Shown here: positions 36,590 to 47,484 of the stretch, in pieces
How positions within the stretch are numbered: the stretch's first letter is position 1
How the letters are laid out: every line of letters starts with the position of its first letter
DNA from: Bryopsis sp. KO-2023
Taxonomy: Eukaryota > Chlorophyta > Ulvophyceae > Bryopsidales > Bryopsidaceae
Direction of reading: 5' to 3'
DNA: 64,000 nt
Assembly (NCBI GenBank): GCA_030272585.1
Contig: BSYQ01000003.1
Span: 4,898,001 to 4,962,000 of the forward strand
Position numbers and translations under genes: made by a program
The notes under the pieces: generated by a model
The model's database searches: none
What the model was told of the DNA's origin: nothing
The model's input: only the letters and a program-made list of their open reading frames with translations

Positions 36590-39074
36590 ATTCATGCTGT
36601 TTTATAATTTCTCCCCCTCTCCCCGTCCGCTCACGCCACCAAAGTAAGCAAGCGAAATATCCATAACGGCCACACCTGTGCTGGAATTCTGTAGTGGGTT
36701 TCTGACGCACGAGCTTGTGTGATGTCGAATCGCAGGCAAGGAAAAGCCCGCGCGCGTGGAACCCGACGAAAACGCCTGCATTTCCTTGCAGAAACATGGC
36801 GGCTCCGTCTGTAGTGACTCTGTCGACGTGCGTTTTTGTGGGGTTCTTGGTGGTGTGTGGCTTTTCTGTGGCGAACGGAGAGCGAATGCAAGGTAAGGGG
36901 GGAAGAGTCTCTGGTCGCTGTGGTACTGCCAGTTTCAATCGCTCAGCGTGGGTTTACTCTTTTTGGAAAAGCCACGCAGCGACTTTCAATCAGTTTATGG
37001 CCAATCCCGACTGGATGCCTCCGTTGGCGATTTCAAAGATTCAATGGTCGTCTCTCCTGTATTGTGGATTGAAAGTTTGACGAATGTTATGACGGAAAAC
37101 CAGGTGGAGGTGGAATGGCCCAAAGTGTTGATTTCACTGGAGACATGGCAGGGCAGGTAGCAAGACTTTTCAGAATTTCAAGTCAGTCTCAGATTTCCAT
37201 TTTCATTCAGTTTTCACATTTCCAAGGTGCTCAAGTGTGCGCGGCAAAAGCATATAGATTGTCCCTGCAACAAAGCCTTCTTTCTTTTTAAATTTTTTTT
37301 TCAATCCTAACTGATAGCTGAGTGTGGCACATGCTGCACACACATCACAATCGAGATGAAAATGATTTAAGGTGTGCATCTTTCCTTTGAACAGGGTTTT
37401 GCGGCGCCATCCAGAAAGATGCTGGCAAAACCAAGGCAATCTCGCTGGCTTCTTAGTGATGTCAATGCACGGAGTGGAGTCCCTGCCTATACGGGACCGT
37501 GTGCTCTTTGCGAACCACTCAGTGAGTGTGTCGGAGTGGCCTGGTGGTGTTGAATTTCCTGCAAGGGAATTAGCATCTCCAACCTTTTCATTCGGGAACA
37601 GGGGGAAAGGGAAGTGGGGCTGAAAGCTGAAACCCAATCCTCAATGTGGGTTTCGCAATAATAATAAGAAAAAGAAAAGTCATGCTGGAAGAGATTAGCA
37701 AGAACAGGTTATTTCAATTAAGGGGTTGATATGGTAGACAGTGTTTACATCTCTTTGATTTGCACAAGGGGAAAATCTTTCATTAAGTTAACGAAATCAA
37801 AAACTATTTACCTACCAGTGTTTCTGTTTAAAAAATCATGAGGGAATCTGATGTTAAAGAATTTAGTACTGACCAGAAAAAATTCTTTCTGCACTGTCTG
37901 TTTTTTGGCGGCTCCTTTTTCTTCCCTTTTTGTATCCACTTTTATCTACCTCATCATCCACTACCGATTTTTGCTTGTCTTTTTTTTTAAAGAATCCAAA
38001 AACAAGGATCGACCGAAAAAAAAAGACAGAAAATTCTTTTATAAAAACTGTAATGTAGATTTTGATGCTTGCTAAGCTTGAATGATCTGTAGTGGAGGGA
38101 AAAAAAAAACCTTTAAGGAAAGTGGGTAAGATGAATGAAATAAACCAACTCATGCATATATTTGGAGTTGTTTTGGGGAAAAGGTGAAGGATATATAAAA
38201 ACTGTTATTGTTCTAAAGGATTCGGTTTGGTAATAATCGAAGAAAGGACTGGGTTTTCTGCTTGCTGGTAGTATTGCATTAACTGGGATACATAGTACTA
38301 TGAGACAATTCGGGTTGTGTCCAAAATAAGGGAAATTTTTTAGACAAACAGTCGAACAGTGAGCTGGGCGACAGGGTTTGTGCTGACGAAGTTGTGTTGG
38401 ATTTCTATGAGTAATGGTCTTGAATCTTCTTTCTCATGCCACATTGTTGCAACCGCTTCATATGCCGTCGATCGATCGCTGGAAAATTTGGTATGTGTGT
38501 GAATGTGGAATTATGCTCCAAGGAAACCCACTCATTTCTTGTGCATTTTCCTCACGAAAGGCATAAATGTCTCTGTGAGATGCCTGTAGATTGAACGAAA
38601 AAGAAAAGTGTTCAACTTGCACTATTCTTTCAGGCAGCTTGTTTTTGTGGGGTGATCTTGTACAGAGCTTGTGATGGTTCAGAGAACATCGAGAACGTGT
38701 TCTGGCTTTTTGTTTCTCTGTTCCTTTTTGTACCGAGTTCCTCCGTGCCCATGCACACTTGCACAACAGCCGTCTTTACTGAAATCGTGCGATTCAACGG
38801 TACTCTTCCATCTAGCACCCCTGGACAACCTCCTTTCGCAAGGCGTCGCAATCCCACCGTTGCACAAGCTTTTGTGCAAGAAAATAGAAGCAATTCCGGA
38901 ACGTTTTCTTAGACACCGCACACTGTTCATGTCGATGCCCACTCTCCACACAAACAGTATGCAGTCGTGAAAATGCACCCGTCACGCATTCAGGCTGCTG
39001 GCGTGTGGGTTGAAGGGCGTTCACCAGAAAATACGATTGGAAGTAGTGCCGATCGAGCGGTACCTTCCATGTGA
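36590..39074 (+). repeat. Tandem gene-array unit 1
   Basis: First of three tandem units of about 2.5-2.8 kb. Homology to the later units starts in the spacer upstream of the gene (TAAGCAAGCGAAAT and neighbours), covers exons, introns and a long 3' segment (for example AGCAAGAACAGGTTATTTCA at 37700), and continues into downstream spacer with a shared CAAGCTTTTGTGCAAG at 38867. Borders are read by eye and are accurate to perhaps 50 bp. Confidence 0.8.
36796..37553 (+). CDS. Small secreted cysteine-rich protein, array copy 1
   Basis: Three exons: 36796-36892, 37104-37156, 37395-37553, total 309 nt, giving 102 residues. The first exon encodes a classic signal peptide: MAAPSVVTLSTC followed by a hydrophobic core VFVGFLVVCGF and a likely cleavage site after SVANG. 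The second exon gives a Gly-rich stretch and SVDFTGDMAGQ. The third begins GFAAPSRKMLA, runs through a variable basic segment, and ends GPCALC, then SECVGVAWWC, giving four cysteines spaced C-x2-C-x5-C-x6-C with Cys as the last residue. There is no membrane anchor, so the product should be secreted or luminal. Intron phases (1, then 0) match both neighbours. I know no family with this pattern; a defensin-like, toxin-like or signalling peptide is an inference. Other open frames across exon 3 are shadows. Confidence 0.8.
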
Positions 39075-41921
39075 TATATTCTTGCTGTTTTCTGATTTGT
39101 CGCCGCTCTCCTTATCCACCCAAGCCACGCAGTAAGCAACCAAATCTCCACAAACGCTCGGGTCTGTGTTTTTTCCTGCAGAGGGTGAAACACAGCATAC
39201 CGCGCGCGGTCCTGCTTTCAAATTCTGCAACCGGTGTCTAAATGACGCACGAGGTTGAAAGCTTGTGTGGTGTCGAATTATAGGCAAGGCAAGCCTGCGT
39301 CCGCGCCCGCGCCATTTCCTTGCTGAAACATGGCGGCTCCCTCTATCATGACTTTGTCGACTTGCGTTTTTCTGGGGTTTCTGGTGGTATGTAGCTTTTC
39401 TGTGGCGAACGGAGAGGGACTGCAAGGTAAGAGCGGAGTCGCAAGTCGACGTGGTACTGCTGGTTTCGTCCGGTTAGCGTGGGTTCACTCTTTTTGGAAA
39501 GCTTCGCAGCGTGCGACTTTCAAAAATAATTTCACGGCCAATCCTGACTGTCTGCCTCCATTTGCAATTTCAAAGATTCAGTTGTTATCTCCTGTGTTAT
39601 GGATTGAAAGTTTGACAACTGTTTTGACGAAAACCAGGTGAAGGTGGAGCCCCAAGAAGTGTTGATTTCACTGGAGAGATGACAGGGCAGGTGAGCAAGA
39701 CTTCCCAGATTTTTAATCCAGTCTCAGATTTGCATTTTCATTCAGTTCACATTCTCGCTGCTCAAGTGCGTGTGGCAAAAGCAAATGGATTGTCCCTGCA
39801 ACAAGGCCACCTTTTTTTTTCTCTCTCTGATTTTTCTTTTACCATCCCTCCTTTGTCTTATATCTGAGTGCATGATGGCCTATGCTGCACACACACATCA
39901 CAATCGAGGTGAGGGTGATTTTCGTGTGCATCTTTTTTTTTAACAGGGTTTTGCGGCGCCATCCAGAAAGATGCTGGCAACACCAAGTGTAACACCTTAC
40001 GGTATTGGTGTAGCCCCCGCACTTACTGTTGGCGTCCCTGCGCATGTGGGGCCGTGTGCTCTTTGCCACCCACACAGTGAGTGTGTCGGACAGGTTTGGT
40101 GGTGTTGAATTTCCAATAAGGAAATTAACAACCCCAGCCTATTCATTCGGGGACAGGGGAAAAGGGAAGTGATGCTGAAAGCTGAAATTGAAACCTGCGG
40201 GTTTCTTAATAACAATAAGAAAAAGAAAATTCATGTTGAAAAAAGGTTAGCAAGAACAGGTTATTTCAATTAAGGGGTTGATATGGTAGACAGTGTTTAC
40301 ATCTCTTTGATTTGCACAAGGGGGTCTTTATCTTTCATTAAGTTAACATAACCAAAACTACCCGCCAGGAGTTTTATTTTCCAGTGTTTCTGTTAAAAGC
40401 ATGAGGGAATCTGATGTTGGGGGATTTAGTACTGATTCGTGATCAAAGTTTTTTCTTTCTGCACTTTTTTTTTTGCCACTTCTTTTTCTTCCCTGTTTAA
40501 TCAGTTTTGTTTGTCTCACTATCCACTATTGAGGTTTATTTGTCGTTTTTTTTTTCCTTTTATTGATCCAGAAACAAGGATCGACAAAAAAATAAATAAA
40601 GTATTTTCGAAAAGACTGTACTGTAGATTTTAATGGATCACACTCGTTAATATCGACTACTGGTTTGGAGTCGAGGGAAGAAAAAAGGGTATTAGGGAAA
40701 GTGGGGAAAAAAATTAAATTAAAAAACTCAGGGAAATATTCAGGGTTGTCTTGGGGTAAAGGTAAAAGTTATACAAAAAAGGTTCTTATTGTTTTAAAGG
40801 ATTCGGTTTAGGAATAATGAAGGAAACGACTGGATTCGGAGTGCCAGTTTTTTTGAGTACAAGGGAAACTGGCACACTGCATTAATTGGGATACATAGTA
40901 CCGCGACACAATTCGGGCTGTTTCAAAAATAAGGGTGAATTTTTTGGACGAACAGGGAGCTGGGGAACAGGGGTTGCTGTAGTGGATTGTTATGGAGTGT
41001 ATCAGATTCGTATCTTCTTTTCCATGACCACATTCCATATTTTGTTCATTCGATTCTGGAGGAATCGGTAAATGTGAAATCATGTTCCACACTCGACAAC
41101 AGACAGTGGTTTCTTTTATTGTTATTGTTTGTTTTCGTGCTTAAATGTAGAAGGCCCAGACCTTCTGGGCCAGAAGGGTAAAGTACAGCTATCCGCCTGT
41201 TGTTTCGCTTTTCCAGCCCACCATCGAAACTGTTTTACTTTTGCTAGTGTTTGTGGTGGGCCGAATTCCGCCTTTCGTTGCCGACTGGTTCCATTGGAAG
41301 TACATCGTTTTGAATCTGTTTTCCACTTGCACGTCCCGTGACTTGGCCTTAGAAAATGCGAATTGCAAGCGCCGACAGTGTCCTCGAGAAGTTGGTGTTC
41401 CTGTTCCAGCAGTATCTTTGATCGAGAATTCCCTTAGGAGAATACCCCTTTGCGAGACGGCTGCAATTCACAAGCTTTTGTGCAAGGGAAACAGTCGGCG
41501 ACGTTTTCGTGTCATATTTGCTTGCTGATCCGGTGTTCATGCGATAAACAGACTGCTATTACATGTCAATGCCCACTCTCCCCCCAAAACCGAAAAGAGT
41601 GATGGGGAAAAAACGCACGTCACTAGGACTTGCGCGCGCGAAACATAAAGTGCGTGTGCGCACGACGTCTCACGCAGAAATATTTTTTTTTGCTATTTCG
41701 TAGAAATATTTCATGTCGCGCGCGCGTCACACGACCCTGCGCAGCACTGTTATAGCTATTCAACCTCCAAACCAAAGACATAAGCAAGTTGCCACTCAGG
41801 GAATGACAATGTTCCCTGGGCTGGGCGCAGATTTCTTACAGCGCGCGTCGCTCGCTTTCGGCCTGATGGCATTTGGACTGAAGGGTGGATGTAGTGCTGG
41901 TCCAGCAGTACCTTCCGTGTG
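39075..41921 (+). repeat. Tandem gene-array unit 2
   Basis: Second unit of the array, about 2.85 kb. Its gene, introns and the segment 40230-40330 (AGGGGTTGATATGGTAGACA and neighbours) are nearly the same as in unit 1. The downstream spacer carries the same CAAGCTTTTGTGCAAG at about 41470 plus extra CG-rich sequence. Confidence 0.8.
39330..40108 (+). CDS. Small secreted cysteine-rich protein, array copy 2
   Basis: Three exons: 39330-39426, 39638-39690, 39947-40108, total 312 nt, giving 103 residues. The signal-peptide exon is identical in protein to copy 3 except for its last residue. Exon 2 encodes EGGAPRSVDFTGEMTGQ. Exon 3 starts with the same GFAAPSRKMLA as copy 1, then has a quite different, Val/Pro-rich middle (TPSVTPYGIGVAPALT), and ends GPCALC, SECVGQVWWC with the same four-cysteine spacing as copy 1. 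All splice sites are canonical GT-AG and the frame is intact. Expression is likely, since the frame is kept although the middle of exon 3 has diverged strongly. Function unknown; an extracellular role is inferred from the signal peptide. Confidence 0.8.
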
Positions 41922-42023
41922 ACATATTGATATATTCTTATTCTTTTCTAATTTGTCGCGGCTCTCTCCGTCCACCCACGCCAACCAGTAAGCAAGCAAA
42001 CCTCCATGAACGCGCGCGCGCGC
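41632..42023. repeat. Alternating CG tracts upstream of array copy 3
   Basis: Three CG dinucleotide runs lie at about 41632-41640, 41715-41726 and 42011-42023 within 400 bp upstream of the third gene. A shorter one lies upstream of copy 1 (36749-36757). Alternating CG favours Z-DNA and gives dense CpG methylation targets. No other part of the window has such a cluster. Confidence 0.8.
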
Positions 42024-43860
42024 CTGTGTTATCATCTCCTGTCAGCGAGGCCGAGGTCTCAAATTCTGCAGCAGGTTTCTGACGCCCGAGCTTGTGTGAT
42101 GTCGCACCGCAGGCAAGGAAAAGCCCCCGCACGTGGAACCTGGCGAAAAGGTCTGCATTTCCTTGCTGAAACATGGCGGCTCCCTCCATCATGACTTTGT
42201 CGACTTGCGTTTTTCTGGGGTTCCTGGTGGTGTGTAGCTTTTCTGTGGCGAACGGAGAGGGACTGAAAGGTAGGGGGAAGAGTCTCAAGTCGACGTGGTA
42301 CTGCTGGTTTCGTTCGCTAATCATGGATCACCCTCTGGGAAAACTCCCTGTAGTGGCGATTTCATAGATTCAATGGTATTCTGTATTCTGAAGACTGTTG
42401 TGATGGAAACCAGGCGGAGGTGGAATGGACGACAATGTTGATTTCACTGGAGAGGTAACAGGGCAGGTGAGCAAGACTTCCCAGATTTTCAATCCAGTCT
42501 CAGATCTGTCTGTATCCAGTCTCTATCTAGTTCAGTATCTTTTCAAATCTCTATTGGGGGGGGGGGGGGCAAAAGCAAATGGTGCAACAAGGCCTTCTTT
42601 AACTTTGATATTTCTTTTTCCATCCCTCCTTTGTCTTATATCTGAGTGCATGATGGCCTGTGTTGCACACATATTGCAATTGAGGTCAGGGTGATTTTTG
42701 TGTGCATCTTTCCTTTGAACAGGATGTTGCGGCGTCATCCAGAAAGATGCTGGCAATACCACGTCCCATGAATATCCTAGCAGTTCGCAACGGAGTCCCC
42801 ATTTTTTCAACTCATTGTTTCAATTGCAGACCATATAGTGTGTGTCGCAATGCGGCCTGGTGTTGAATTTCCTGCGAGGAAGTCAGCGCGCAGCATTTTT
42901 GGAAACAGGGGAAAAGGGAAATGGAGGTCAAAGCTGAAACCCAATCCTCAATGCGGGTTTCTCAATAATAATAAAAAAAGAAAATTCATGTTGCAAGGAG
43001 GTTAGCAAGAACAGGTTAATTCAATTATGGGGTTAATATACTAGACAGTGTTTACATCTCTTTGATGTCCAAGGAGGAATCTTTCATTAAGTTGACGGTC
43101 CGCTACAATGGACCAGAAAAAGTATTTACACACCAACATTTATATTTTCCAGTGTTTCTGTTAAAAGCGTGCGGGGATCTAATGTTCAAGTATCTGGTAC
43201 TGATTCATCTCCAGGGTTATTTTTCTCCCCTTTTTTTTTGGTTACTTCTTTTTCTTCACTTTCTTTTTTTACACACACTTTTGTCTGCTACTTTATCCAC
43301 TATTGAGTTTTAATTGTCTTTTTTTTTTTTCCCTTGTTAACGATCCAAAAACAAGGATCGGCTTTAAAAAAAGTACAACACTTTGTTCTGTAGATTTTGG
43401 TAGACCTCACTTGATAGGCCTATTGATACAGAGTGGAGAAAAAAAGAAGAACAAAAAAAACTTTAAGGAAAGTGGGCAAGACGAATGAAATAAGCCAACT
43501 CATGTACATATTTGGAGTTGTTTTTTTTTGGGGGGGGGGGAAGGTGAAGGTTACACAAGACTTGTTATCGTTTTTAAGGATTCAGTTTAGCAATAATGAA
43601 GGAAAAGTGCTAGATTCTGCTTGCCAGTTTTCGAAGTACAAGGGAAGTTGGCAAGCACCGCATTATTTTGGGGGGCTGTTTCGATAATAAGGGTGAATTC
43701 TAGACAAGCAGCCTAACAGGGAGCTGGGTAACAGAGATTACTGTAACGAAGTTGTGGATTGTTAAAAAGTTATGACCTGGAATCTTCTTTCTCATGGCCT
43801 GGTTGCAATGGCTGGTTGATGCATTCCTGGGAAATGTAGTATCTGTTCGTGAATGTGAAA
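41922..43860 (+). repeat. Tandem gene-array unit 3
   Basis: Third unit of the array. Homology to units 1 and 2 runs from the upstream spacer through the gene and the 3' segment (AGACAGTGTTTACATCTCTT at about 43043) to about 43860, where it fades near the equivalent of 38490 in unit 1. The first intron is shortened relative to the other units. Confidence 0.75.
42173..42866 (+). CDS. Small secreted cysteine-rich protein, array copy 3
   Basis: Three exons: 42173-42269, 42414-42466, 42723-42866, total 294 nt, giving 97 residues. Exon 1 gives the shared signal peptide (MAAPSIMTLSTC to SVANGEGLK). Exon 2 reads GGGMDDNVDFTGEVTGQ. Exon 3 is the most diverged: DVAASSRKMLA, then a short variable part (IPRPMNILAVRNGVP), and a C-terminus HCFNCRPYSVCRNAAWC with spacing C-x2-C-x5-C-x5-C. 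One of the two tryptophans before the last cysteine is lost, yet all four cysteines and the terminal position of the last are kept. The intron before exon 3 contains a 14-G run at 42556-42569. The frame is intact, so this is a functional-looking paralogue and not a pseudogene. Confidence 0.78.
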
Positions 43861-45312
43861 ATTTTGCTTCTCATGATGGGCGATCAAATCTTAAGTATAT
43901 TGATCGAAATCCATGCATCCGTTGTTCAATGGGCTCCTCCATTTCTATATAAAAATACAGTGTGTGCTGGAATTTCTGCAACTTCCTCGAGTGCACCCCC
44001 CCCAATTCCCTGACAGGGTTCATTTCCACTTTTTCTATTACATATTGCCTGAATCAGGAAAGCCAACCGAAGTTGTGGAACCCTAAGCAGGAGTGTAATC
44101 ACAAGGCCATACAGCTTTTTGACCAGAATAGGGGGGGGGGGGGTCGATGTTTCCTTTCAGAAATACGGAAGGAATGAAGTATTTTGGCCCGAGAGTGAAA
44201 AAACCTAAGTCCTGAAGCATTTTGACCTGATGTTTAGATTTATGACTTCAATCAATTGTCTGATGAGGAATCCTCTCAGCCTGAGCATCAGTTTTGATTT
44301 TTTTTTTTTCCTTGACAAATGTTACAGAATTAATCCACAAAAAGATGAGAAAAAAAAAACATGAATCCAAACTGCAGATGCAGGCAGCCTTTTTGTTCAC
44401 ACTCAACCCTCTTTTTTTTTCCTCCAGCAAAACTTTTCTGCCACACCCCCACCCCCCAGTTTTACTTCTTCCTCTTGAGCCTTGTTGAACCCTGCACCCC
44501 AAATTTTCTAATCAAAACAAAAAAAAGATAGAAAGAAAAAACAAAAATCTAGACCTAAAAAATACCAAACTCGTGCAACCCCAATTTTTTCACCACTTCA
44601 TTTCCAGACCTTTTTACCCCACCCTCTCCATTTTTTTTTTCCTCCTTCCCATTTTTTTGCTCATTTTCCTAGCCAATATATCCACACCAAAAAAAATAAA
44701 ATATACAAACCTACAGCGAAGCCGAATTAAAACTCGGCCCGCATCAGTTCAAATCCTCTTCGAGCAAAAACATCATGACAATTCAAAATTATTCAAAACT
44801 CTATATATGTTTCTGTCTTTTCCTGTTTCTTACATCCCTTCGACCTAAAGTATATATTGCAAACAGAGTTATTTTTTTTTTCTTTTTTCCCCCTCTGCTT
44901 GATGCACCACCAGCAACTGCCCCAGCCCCCACCTCTTTCAATCTGAAAATCAATCATAAGAAATATCACACGATTCCAAACTACATATTATTCTGAAATT
45001 TTTCATACAAAACATTCGAACCCCCCCCCAAAAAAGGGGTCTATCTATTTAAAGAAAGAAAAAGAAAGATTACGACAGCAAAGGGTACCCAGACCAGAAA
45101 AAGACGCTTTCAGCATATTTTTTGCCCCACAATTTATTCAATTCTTTATCGCTCGCTTCTTAGTGTGTTTTTTTTTCCCTCGTTTCTCCACTTCCTTCTC
45201 CGCCGCCTCCACTTTTTCTTTCTCTTTTTCATTAAAAAAAAAACACCCACACACATACAGAGAGGAAAAAACCCTCCTCCCCGCCCCCTCTCCCCCCAAC
45301 ATGCATTTCTTC
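43861..45312. other. AT-rich spacer with no supported gene
   Basis: About 1.45 kb between the last array unit and the stop of the RING gene. It holds a 13-G run at 44131-44143, many A/T homopolymers and only short frames. A hairpin-like GCCGA/TCGGC near 44720-44740 followed by GTTCAAATCC resembles part of a tRNA but lacks the other arms. Confidence 0.45.
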
Positions 45313-47484
45313 TCATTGTCCAATTTGCACACACAAAATGGAGCTGACGTACTGCCGACAGAGGGGGCATTCTCTTTCAGCTTTGCCTTCCCAATGCTTC
45401 TCCAGGCATTGCTGGCAGTAGTTGTAGTGGGAGCAGGGCAGGGCCAACACGTTTTTCTTCCTCTCGCAACAAATTTGACACAAAACCTCGCACTCATACA
45501 TGCGCAGATATTTGTCCCTCTCGGAGAGCAACCTGAAAACACATTTTCAATCTTAGATTCCTTTTTTTTTTTTTAATATCAACTGGATGATATTTCCAAT
45601 ATCCCCCTTTACCTCCCACACACCCAAACAAAAAGAAAAGGGCAGGAATGGAAAGTGATTTACACATTCAATGGCACATGGATTCTCCACAATCGAACGA
45701 AAAGTGAACTACTGCGTTGTTTTTTTTTACTGGATGCAGCATTTTTCTGACCAAGAAATTCACCTTTCGTCATTAGGGGGTGTGTGCAGCATATTGTATG
45801 GCAACCTCACCTTTCATTCTCCAGCTCCAAATCGTGCATTCGATTTGAAAGCCCAGTCACTCCCGACTCCACCTCTTGCCCTTCATCCGCCCTCCCTGCT
45901 AAATCCTCCGACACCGGCATCGACTCCTCCGCAATCTCCTCCGCCCCAGCGTCGTTTCCTCCACCACCACCCCTCCTCCCCTGCAACTCCCCGTTACAGT
46001 TGTGGTTCTGCAAAGACTCTTGATTGGACAGCATCACCGTGTCTTCTGGCACAGCCACCAAATTGTTCAGCCCCTGTCTGCCTCCCCCGCTTCCCAGTCT
46101 GTCTGAATCTGATATGTGGTGGTTGCGGTTGTGGTTACTCCTCCCAACGAGTGAAGGGGACACAAGCTGCTGCTGCTGTTGTTGTTGCTGCTCAGGGGAG
46201 GTGCCGGGTTGAGGCGACGGATCCCTGGACACACTCCTCACCATTTCGTTCATATTCCCAGCTCCTCCCCCTGCAGTTCTCTGACCGGGCTCCGGTGTCC
46301 CTGAACCCCCATTGCTACCACCAGTATTCCCAGCAGCAGCACCACCCACATTTGAGCCACCGCCGGCCCCTCCCCCCTCCCCCACCCCGTTTCCACCTTG
46401 CTGGGCACCTGCTCGAGTCTGACCGAAACGGCTGAAACTCATTGGTGGTCTGGCTAAGGGAATAGAGTGCAATCCGGGTGGAAAAGATTGCCGCCGTGGT
46501 GGAGCAAAAAGGAAGGTGGTTGCTGCTCTACCGGTGTTAGTGTCCCTGGTGCCTGGCTCTGATCCAACACCAGCCCATGACCTCCTCACAGAAGCAGGGA
46601 GCCCGGAACGCTGCGATCTGGGGAAATGGGAGGCCGAGTAGCCCCCCACCTGATTTCCCAGCCGAGTCCTTCTGATGTTGCCCGTCGGGGGAAACCTGAC
46701 TCGTCGTCGGCTGATCGGGTTTTGATACAGCAACAATTCGATGTCTGTCCCCTCCGGAGAGCCACCCGTTTGTTGAGGTGATCTCCATCGCTGAGCACCA
46801 AACCGGGCTGACGATTGAATCGACAGGGTATCGAAGAGTCGACGAGCGGTTTGAGGAGGAGTAGAAGTGGGGGTTTGTTGAGGGGGCTGAATGTCTCCAG
46901 GTGGGAGAGGGGGAGCGGAGGGGGGGTCGACGCCGCCCCGCTGTATTGGCTGCAAATCGTTGAAGGGGCCTGGGAGATTTTCTGACTCGGTGGGTTCCCC
47001 CATATCTTCGGTCCGATTCGAAGGGTCTGGAGGTAGTGCCTCTGGTTGTATTGGTGAGGTCACTGAATCGAAAAAGCAAGGAAAGCCATTTGAACTGAAT
47101 AACCGTTCGCTCATTTTCCAACAGATCGACACAACCATCCATTTCTCTCGACGGAAAAATCCTTGAAAAGAATCGTGGGAGAATTTTCTCCAGCAGGTGC
47201 CTTACTTCTTCCTAAAATCCTCCGAGTTTTTTTGTGTTTTTGTTCTGCTCAATAGAATGATGTTTTTTGATCGGCTCACCTTCACCGTCCTCCTGTTCCA
47301 CCCCACGATCGTTGTTTTCCTCGATCCTGCCGGTGCTTCGTCTGTGCAAGAGCCCCACCGGCTGATTGATGGTGTCGCCAGATTCCACTTTTGAGTCCGT
47401 TTTCATGGACGTTTCGCAATTGTCCTCATCGTCGCTGTCAGCAGCTCTCAGGGACCATGGGGTCTGCTGGCGCTGCACCCACAT
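45313..47484 (-). CDS. RING-finger protein with long disordered N-terminal region
   Basis: Three exons on the minus strand: 47484-47280, 47062-45811, 45532-45313, total 1677 nt, giving 558 residues. The C-terminus carries a C3HC4 RING: CQICCERKKNVLALPC, then CSHYNYCQQC and ECPLCRQ, with the protein ending SSILCVQIGQ. This predicts an E3 ubiquitin ligase. A short helical segment (NRMHDLELENERLLSERDKY) precedes the RING. Everything before that is low complexity: acidic at the start, then Pro/Arg-rich, Gly/Ala-rich (GEGGGAGGG), an eight-glutamine run, and Asn/His-rich. No substrate-binding domain is visible, so the target is unknown. The start ATG at 47484 is the first in frame; a weakly supported upstream exon near 47840 could extend the protein by splicing. 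Head-to-head with the LAS1 gene. Confidence 0.75.

Noticed and set aside
37372-37623. 84-codon open frame over exon 3 of array copy 1
   Set aside because: It is in another frame, is not kept in copies 2 and 3, and lacks the shared cysteine pattern.
44700-44765. Possible tRNA: GCCGA/TCGGC stem with GTTCAAATCC nearby
   Set aside because: The loop is 8 nt, the T-stem does not pair, and there is no acceptor stem or A box.
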